64,000 nt of DNA from Miscanthus floridulus (lineage: Eukaryota; Streptophyta; Magnoliopsida; Poales; Poaceae), in contig NC_089584.1 of NCBI RefSeq assembly GCF_019320115.1, forward strand, positions 78,798,244 through 78,862,243, given 5' to 3'. A model generated the notes under the pieces. The model was not told the DNA's origin and did not search any database. It saw only the letters and a program-made list of their open reading frames with translations. Positions 56,942-64,000 of this stretch are shown here, piece by piece (the first letter of the stretch is position 1; the number at the start of each line of letters is the position of its first letter). The position numbers were made by a program, and so were the translations under genes.

Positions 56942-59900
56942 ATGTTCAATCCCGAGATCGATTCAGGGAACATTATCGCAGTATCAGAAGAAGATCTTAA
57001 GGAAGAGCAGAGGCAGGCTATGGAAAAGGCTATAGAAGAATACAGGCAGCTTTGTCTGAAATCGTTTAGCCTGAACAAGAGTGGACAAGTCATCCAGAAG
57101 CAAGATTTGCCATTGCCTCGGCAGGTTACCTTTGACTCCAATCCTGGTAAACTTCAAGAGATGGTTAATTCTGCAGTAAATCATGCTTTGATTAATCATT
57201 CCAATGTGCTGTCCAATACTGTTCATAATGCTGTGGTTCGAACTCTCAAAGAAGGACAAGCGTCACCGCATTACGTTGGGCTTGCCTATCACCAACCAGA
57301 GCCGGCATCTGTCAATACTCCATCGGCTCCCTTGGCCGTTGTGGGTACAGAAGTTACTTCTCCTCCAGTATCGGCAGGCTTACCTAATATTCAATCTACA
57401 CCGATACGATCAGATCCGGTACTACCAGGAGGACGAGTTCAGCTTAATACAGATCTATCGACATCAGCTATGTTAGGCCCTGTGTCTCAGAATAGCCAGA
57501 TTCCTGCTAATTGGTGGGGATATGGTATGCCTCCGGAGTCATCTGCTTTCAATCCTGGGTTACCTCAAGTGTTTGATGTAGTAGGGAAAGCTCCTATACC
57601 ATCGGCTGTTTCGCCGATGGCTCAAGTGCCTCAATATGCCACAGCAACTACTGTGCAACCAACTCTAGGAGGTTTACAGATGCCTTTGGTTCAAACACCC
57701 AATTCAAGTCCATCGGCAAGCTTACTGCCGATGTAGCAGAAAGCCCCTGCTATGAGTCAAACTGGGGTTCAGTTCATGCCTCAAGCTGGTTATAATTATC
57801 CAACAATGTCAGCAAATTACCAGCCATCGGTAAGTTTTGTACCGATGAGTTCTAATAATAGTTGGTCAGGACAGTTACCTGTTCAACATACAGTTTAGCA
57901 AAATCAGCAGGTTGCAGGGATTCAACAAGGTCATATGCAAGATGGTTTCCAGAATCAAGCATCGGCAGCTCAGCCGATGAATCCTTTCCAGCAGGTTAAT
58001 GGACCACAAGTAACGGCAAATATGCCGATTGCTGGAGATCGTGGGCCACAAAGATATGTGGAGGGATATCAGCAGGTACCTCCTGTAGAAATTCAGCCAG
58101 TTCGTCAGCAGGAGGCTGATGCTTTTTGGGCCGATAAGATAGCAGAAATTATGAAGGATCAGTTTGGGATAAAGCCCAAGGTCAATACTTATTCTTATCG
58201 GACTCCATACCCTCCTGCATATGATTTAATTCCTCTCCCAAATTGGTACAAGGTACCAGATTTCACTAAATTCTCTAGGCAAGATGATACATCAACAATG
58301 GAACACGTCAATCGCTCCATTATTCAATGTGGAGAGGCAGCTAGTAGAGATGAATTAAGAGTTTGATTATTTTCATCATCTTTGACTGGATTGGCATTTA
58401 CATGGTTCATTTCATTACCACCAAATTCTATTATTACTTGGGCTGATCTAGAAAAACAATTTCATAAGTATTTCTTTGCTGGAATCCATGAAAAGAAGCT
58501 TACCGATTTAGTAAAATTGAGACAGCATAATGATGAATCGGTAGAAAGCTTTGTGCAAAGGCTACGAGATGTAAAAAATAAGTGCTACAGCTTGGTGCTG
58601 GATGATCGGTAGCTTGCCGATCTGGCTTTCCAAGGGTTATTGCCACATCTTAAAGACAGATATGCTTCTCAGGAGTTTGAAAGCCTCAGTCATCTTGTGC
58701 AAAGGATCTCTGATCAAGATACTAGGGTTTTTTAACCTAAAAAGAATTGGAGTAAAAAAGTATCATTTGTTGAAGAAGTAGGAGATTCTGATTCTGATAA
58801 AGAACCAGTTATCGGCTTAGCTGAGTGGGTTAAGAATAAAAAGCTGATATCTTGTCCCTTTGGTCAGAAAGAGCCAGAAAAGTTTACCTTTGATATCACC
58901 AAGGCCAACAAGATATTTGATCTTCTGCTTCAAGAGGGCTAAATTAAGCTGTCACCTAATCATGTGATCCCATCGGCAGAAGAGTTGAAGAAGATCTTGT
59001 ACTGCAAATGGCACAATGCAACTTCACACAGTACAAATGAGTGCAAGGTGTTCAGGCAACAGTTACAATCGGCTATTGAATCTGGGAGAATTAAGTTTGG
59101 TACTTTCAAGGCCCAGAAGCCGATGAAAATTCATCAACACCCTTTTCTAGCAAATATGTTGGAGGCCAAAGGGAAGACCAAGGTATTGACGTCAGAGGCT
59201 GCTGAGAAAAACGCATTAGTGGATCCCCAACATTGGATAACTACCGATGATGCAAAAAGTAAGGGTTTGCTGGGAGAAAGCAGTAGTTCCAAAAACCCTC
59301 CTCGACCTGGCATTGTGATTACCCATCGAAGGCAGCAGGAGGGTTGGTGTCAGCGTAAGGACCGATATTGACAACAGCAAGAAGAGAGACGTCGGGAAGA
59401 ATGGTATCGGCATAAAGATCATTGGAGGTGCCCATTTTTCATCCATTGCTGGGAAGAAGGTATTAAATTGCCAACTGTTGAAAATTGTCCTGAGTGCAAT
59501 GGTTATTATGGGGTCAATCGGTCAGAAAGGAGGTTTCAACCTGGCAATCAAGGTTTATTTATCAATGAGCCGATCAGAGGCAGAGCATCAGTGCATGATT
59601 GGCTGGGGGGCAGACTTAGTGTACATGAGAGGCTTGGTAAACGCGCTGGATATTTTCTAAGGAATCAAGAGGAGCTTGAGGAGATGGCAAACGCAAGAGT
59701 TCCCGATGAAGAAATATTCTATAGGGACCCTAATATACGCCGTGTAGAATCAACTAGGACCTGTTATCAGCCGGTTTGGAAAACCAAGTTTCCTCGATGG
59801 TGCCCGGAGGGTCTGACAAAGACACAGAAAAGGAGGATGCAACATGAGCATCAGGAGGATTTATACCGAGAGGAAAATTCCTCCAATGAGAGGTCTGGTC

Positions 59901-60324
59901 ATCAGCAGTGGCAGGTAAAACACAAAAATAAGGGTCCATCAGCAGATGTTAATATGGTATTCATGTTGCCGATGGAGTTTTTGGCACTATCTGATAATGA
60001 GGAAGAAGTTGTTCTCTCTGATCAAGTAGCTCAGTTGACACTAGATCCAATGATGGCTGTTTTTGAGAAACCTACCGATGACGAGAGACAGCATCTTAAG
60101 GCTTTGTTTGTGAAAGGCAGAGTTGATGGGCAGCCTGTATCTAAGATACTTATCGATGGAGGGGCTACGATTAATATTATGCCTTATGTGATGTATCGGA
60201 AACTTGGTAAGGGAGATCAAGACTTGACCAAAACCGATATGATGCTGAAGGATTTTGAAGGCAATGTGTCACCGGCTAAAGGGGCAGTATGCGTTGAATT
60301 GACCATCGGCAGCAAAACCTTGCC
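56942..60324 (+). pseudogene. E3 gag and protease-region remnant
   Basis: One frame begins at ATG 56942 (MFNPEIDSGN) and stays open to about 60324 except for seven stops: TAG 57734, TAG 57896, TGA 58364, TAG 58610, TAA 58733, TAA 58940 and TGA 59369. The first part is Pro/Ser/Gln-rich with repeated PSA...PM segments that coincide with DNA hairpins. The gag domain (about 58240-58700) has LTGLAFTWFISLPPNSI and YFFAGIHEKKL. A Cys/His segment CKWHNATSHSTNEC lies at about 59003. The protease block has the KILIDGGATINIMPY motif near 60143. A frameshift near 60325 moves the reading into another frame. Confidence 0.85.
57600..57979. repeat. Four hairpins CATCGGY...RCCGATG in E3 gag
   Basis: Perfect inverted repeats with short loops: 57600-57619 (7-bp stem, loop of 6), 57711-57733 (8-bp stem, loop of 7), 57825-57847 (8-bp stem, loop of 7) and 57960-57979 (7-bp stem, loop of 6). 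Their starts are 111, 114 and 135 bp apart. A degenerate one lies at 57321-57341, and a sixth with a GATCGG/CCGATC stem at 58604-58622. At the protein level the first three correspond to PS[AV]...PM repeats. Confidence 0.85.
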
Positions 60325-63300
60325 GACGACGTTTTTGTTATTAATGGCAAGGGTGCATATAATCTGCTTCTAGGGAGGGATTGGATTCATGCTAATTGTT
60401 GTGTTCCTTCTACAATGCATCAATACCTCGTACAGTGGATTGGGGATAAGATTGAGTTTGTCCCTGGTGATTCTTCTTATATCATCGCATCGGCAGAATC
60501 AGAAGCTTATGAGCGAACTAAATGCATATCAGGAGAAGTTTGGGAAAAAGAGTTCCTTAGAGTTGCTGATTATGAAATTCCACCGATCCAAGCAGTCGGT
60601 TCTGAAGAAGAGTTTTAATGGATAGGTTTGCCGATGATGGAAAATTAGGTCAAGGGTTCACATCGGCAGATGATTTAGTAGAAGTAGATATTGGTGATGG
60701 CGATAGGCCAAGATCTACTTTTATTAGTGCTAAGTTAGATTCCAAGTGTAAGCAGCAAATAACTGATTTGTTAAAAGAGTATAAAGATTGTTTTGCTTGG
60801 GATTATACTGAGATGCCTGGATTAGACCGATCGATAGTTGAACATCGATTACCTATCAAATCTAGATTTCGGCCACATCAGCAGCCAGCACGCCGATGCA
60901 ACCCTAATATACTTCCTGACATTAAGGCCGAAATAACTAAATTAATTGAGGCAAAGTTTATTCGGCAATGTCGATATGTAGAGTGGATCTCTAATGTGGT
61001 TCTTGTTTATAAGAAAAATAGAAAACTTCGTGTTTGTATTGATTTCAGGAATCTCAACAAAGCCACACCGATGGATGGCTATCTAATGCCGATTGCTGAT
61101 TTGTTGATTGATGCTGCAGCCGGACATCAAATTATCAGCTTCATGGATGGTAATGCAGGTTACAATCAAATATTCATGGCTGAAGAAGATATTCCCAAGA
61201 CTGCTTTTAGATGTCTAGGTCATATAGGGTTGTTTGAGTGGATAGTCATGACGTTTGGTTTGAAAAATGCCGGCGCTACTTATCAAAGAGCTATGAACTT
61301 TATTTTTCATGAATACATCGGCACATTAGTGGAGATCTACATTGATGATGTAGTGATTAAGTCTGGAGATATCACAAAACATCTAGCCGATCTACGAAAG
61401 ATACTAGAGTGCACAAGGAAGCATGGATTGAAGATGAATCCTAATAAATGTGCATTTGGTGTATCGGCAGGTCAATTCTTGGGTTTTATGGTGCATCAGC
61501 AGGGCATCGAAATCAGTAGGAAGTCTATTAATGCAATTAACAAGGTGGTTGCTCCTGCCAATAAAACTGAATTGCAATCTTTGATCGCTCTTATTCAAGA
61601 ATTTGAAGGGAAAGAACGTGTTATTTATTATTTGAGCAGAAGATTAGTGGATGCTGAGACAAGACGACGTAGTCAAGTATATGCTGTCGATGCCGATATT
61701 AAGTGGTAGAATCGGCAAGTGGATTTTAGCATTATCAGAATTTGAACTACGTTACGAATCGACTAAGGCAGTTAAGGGGCAAGTTATGGCTGATTTTGTC
61801 ACTCAGCATTGTAATACAGTGGACTCTCTGGAGGTTGCTCCTTGGACACTTTTCTTCGATGGGTCCACATGTGGTGAAGGAGCAGGTATCGGCATTGTGT
61901 TGATTTCACCTCAAGGAAGGAAGTATGAGTTTTCATTGCCGATTGTTGCTACATCGACAAACAATCAGGCTGAATACCAAGCCTTGATAAAAGGGTTAGA
62001 ATTGCTGAAGGAGATACGTGCCGATGCTGTTGAAATCTTTGGTGATTCTATGCTAGTTATAAATCAATTGGCTGGGATTTATGAATGCCGAAGTGAAGTT
62101 TTGATTTCGTATTATGAAAGATGTTTGCAATTGTTGAAAGGGTTTAGCGATTTTCGTCTTGAACATATTTCTCGACTGCATAATGAGGAGGCTAATCGAC
62201 TAGCTCAGCATGCTTTAGGGTATCAGCCTATTCAGGAAGTGCTAACATCGGCAGTCGATACCGATGACTGGAGAAAGGAGATTGTCGATTATTTAAAGGA
62301 TCCATATAAAAAGGTTGAAAGACGTATAAGGTTCCAAGCTACCAAGTATGTGCTCCTCGATGATGAATTATATTATCGAACTATAGATGGAGTTTTACTC
62401 AGATGTGTTAGCAGTGATGAATCGAAAAGTTTGATGGGTGAAATTCATGAAGGAGTGTGTGGAGCGCATCAATCGGCTTTCAAGATGAAGTGGATGATCA
62501 GAAGGAATGGATACTATTGGTCGACTATTCTTGAAGATTGTTTTAAATATTTTAAAGGATGTCAGGGGTGTCAAAAGTTTGGTAATATTCAAAGAGCGCC
62601 TGCATCGGCTATGAACCCTATAATTAAACCTTGGCCGTTCCGGGGATGGGCTATCGATCTCATCGGTCAGATTTATCCGCCATCGAGCAAAGGACATAAA
62701 TTTATTTGGGTTGCTACCGATTATTTTACAAAATGGGTTGAGGCAATTCCTTTAAAAAAGATGACATCGGCTAATATGATCGATTTTGTGAAAGAGCATA
62801 TTGTTTACCGATTTGGTATTCCTCAAACTATCACTACCGATCAGGGTACTATGTTTACATCGGGAGAATTTGATGAGTTTGCTGTAGGTATAGGAATTAA
62901 AGTTTTAAATTCTTCTCCATATTATGCTCAAGCTAATGGTCAGGCTAAGGCTTCTAACAAAGGGATCATCAAACTCATTAAGCGCAAAATTAAAGAAAAT
63001 CCTAAGAGGTGGCATACAGTATTAAATGAAGCCTTGTGGTCATATCGGATGTCATGTCATGGTACAACCAAAGTAACGCCTTATCAGTTAGTATATGGAC
63101 ACGACGCAGTATTGCCTTGGGAAATTAAAACTGGCTCTAGGCGAATACGTTCTCAAAATCAGCTGACAGCCGATGATTATGATACTCTTATGAAGGATGA
63201 GTTAGAAGATATGGCGGGTCATCGGTTAAGGGCTTTAGTTAGCATCGAAGAAAATAAGAAAAGAGTAGCCAGATGGTATGACAAGAAGGTGAAGGTAAAG

Positions 63301-63525
63301 GAGTTTGCCGATGGAGATCTGGTCTGAAAATTGATTTTACCGATTGGGACTAAAAGTTCAAAGTTTGGAAAGTGGTCTCCTAATTGGGAAGGTCCATATC
63401 GGATAAATCAGTCTGTTCCTGGTAACGCATATACTCTAGAAACCCTCGAAGGGGTTGTGTTTCCCAGAGCATTAAATGGAAAATATTTAAAGAAATATTA
63501 CCCTAGTATCTGGATGGATGCATAA
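60325..63525 (+). pseudogene. E3 pol remnant: protease end, RT, RNase H domains, integrase
   Basis: After the frameshift near 60325 the frame reads to a TAA at 60616, then shifts again to 60618-61709. The RT has RVCIDFRNLNKATPMD near 61030 and YIDDVVIKSGD (61339). RNase H of the Ty3 type is almost gone: about 250 nt are missing near 61590 and about 90-100 nt near 61665, the second changing frame. The frame 61651-63327 carries the archaeal-type RNase H (FFDGSTCGEGAG, NNQAEYQALI, FGDSMLVINQLAG), the zinc-site region of integrase (CQGCQKFG) and the catalytic core (DLIGQIYPPSS, TTDQGTMF). A TGA at 63325 precedes the C-terminal WKLILPIG-like part ending at 63525. Confidence 0.87.
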
Positions 63526-63611
63526 AAGTATAAGTGCCGGTAACAGTCCTATCGGCTAAAATTATACAAGGATGTCAATGTCTCATAAAGTGCCGATGCA
63601 ATAGACAAGAT

Positions 63612-64000
63612 TTACAAGTTTAACAAGGATTGGATAGCCAATATCGCACGCAGGCGAATCTGGTCGGCTTCCTTCATTTCTTTGATGTCTTCATCGGCAG
63701 CACCCTCCACAGGCTTGAGTTTTTTCTTCATGGCCAAGGCTTTTGCGAGCCTGGATGTCTCTTTCTTGCTGAAGGGCCTTGATGGCATCGGGTAGCTGGC
63801 TTTCTTCTTGTTGGGCATGAGTTAAGGCTGCCTTGACTTCTTTCAATTCAGCCAATAGAGCCATCCTCTTTGCCGATAAATCTAAGATTTTCTGCTTAAG
63901 TTCAGCGCCCGAAGTCTGCAAGTTGCCGATGCCCTTGTGCTTCTCATCGGCAATCTGTTTCAGTTGTAGCATCTCTTCTTTGAGTGGAGCCTGAGCTGCT
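63612..64000 (-). pseudogene. E3 antisense gene, 3' part
   Basis: On the minus strand a Lys/Glu/Gln-rich coiled coil (LKQKILDLSAKRMALLAELK and following) reads from the window edge to about 63740. It continues after an apparent frameshift to EGAADEDIKEMKEADQIRLR and a stop at 63612. Position (between pol and the expected 3' LTR), strand and coiled-coil C-terminus equal the antisense gene of E2, though the sequence is not closely related. The upstream exons lie beyond the window, so the family assignment is by position and character only. Confidence 0.6.

Larger units (their letters stand above)
56135..64000 (+). mobile_element. E3: second Tat-lineage Ty3/gypsy family, 5' part to the window end
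   Basis: It starts with TGTTGACA at 56135 inside the LTR of C. It includes the 5' LTR, decayed gag, protease, RT, archaeal-type RNase H, integrase and the 3' part of an antisense gene, and continues past the window. The expected duplication is GGATC (56130-56134), which cannot be tested here. Base composition is more AT-rich than in E2. The archaeal RNase H (FFDGSTCGEGAG) and the antisense gene mark the Tat lineage. Many stops, two frameshifts and two deletions make it defective. Confidence 0.88.

Overview
This is nuclear DNA of a grass, most probably a panicoid cereal or relative (maize, sorghum, sugarcane or Miscanthus group). The inference rests on the retrotransposon families, recognised from protein motifs and LTR structure. 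No intact host gene, rRNA or tRNA gene was found. Almost everything is nested LTR retrotransposons: Ty3/gypsy elements of the Tat lineage on the + strand (called E1, E2, E3 here) and Ty1/copia elements of the Maximus/SIRE (Opie-like) type on the - strand (A, B, C, D), plus one long solo LTR (F), one CACTA transposon end and one zinc-knuckle gene fragment.

Layout. 1-6309: 3' part of decayed Tat element E1, with pol remnants, a broken antisense gene and its 3' LTR. 6310-11040: poorly recognisable sequence with one probable old LTR (about 6918-8215) and AT-rich DNA. 11041-11314: CACTA-type terminus. 11318-12232: fragment of a CCHC zinc-knuckle gene (-), cut by element A. 12233-40507: copia element A (-), whose gag is split by solo LTR F (19442-22998, target duplication AACAT). 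The 5' LTR of A is split by solo LTR D (25237-40057, duplication GTTAG), and D is split by the complete young Tat element E2 (26593-39457, duplication CCACC). 40508-56134: copia element C (-), split in gag by the complete copia element B (43598-53743, duplication ATGTC) and cut in its 5' LTR by Tat element E3 (56135 to beyond the window end). At 40507/40508 the truncated LTR of A is fused to the RNase H region of C, which marks a large deletion.

How the parts work. In each element the LTR promoter drives a genomic RNA. Gag packages it, and protease, reverse transcriptase, RNase H and integrase copy and insert it. The Tat elements carry two RNase H domains, a Ty3-type one and an archaeal-type one, and between pol and the 3' LTR an antisense gene of the 'putative gypsy type transposon' family. 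In E2 this antisense gene can be read as six exons with GT-AG borders and consistent phases (about 929 codons, no stop), although the sense gag-pol of the same copy carries four nonsense codons.

Most interesting points: the intact spliced antisense gene of E2; a series of CATCGGC...GCCGATG hairpins in the gag of E3, within an element-wide excess of CCGAT/ATCGG; the gag-pol border of the copia elements, where pol is closed by a TAG inside an acceptor-like TTCTTTTGTAG; a GACCGGACGC motif cluster upstream of the TATA box in three copia LTR types; and the C-to-T bias of the nonsense codons.
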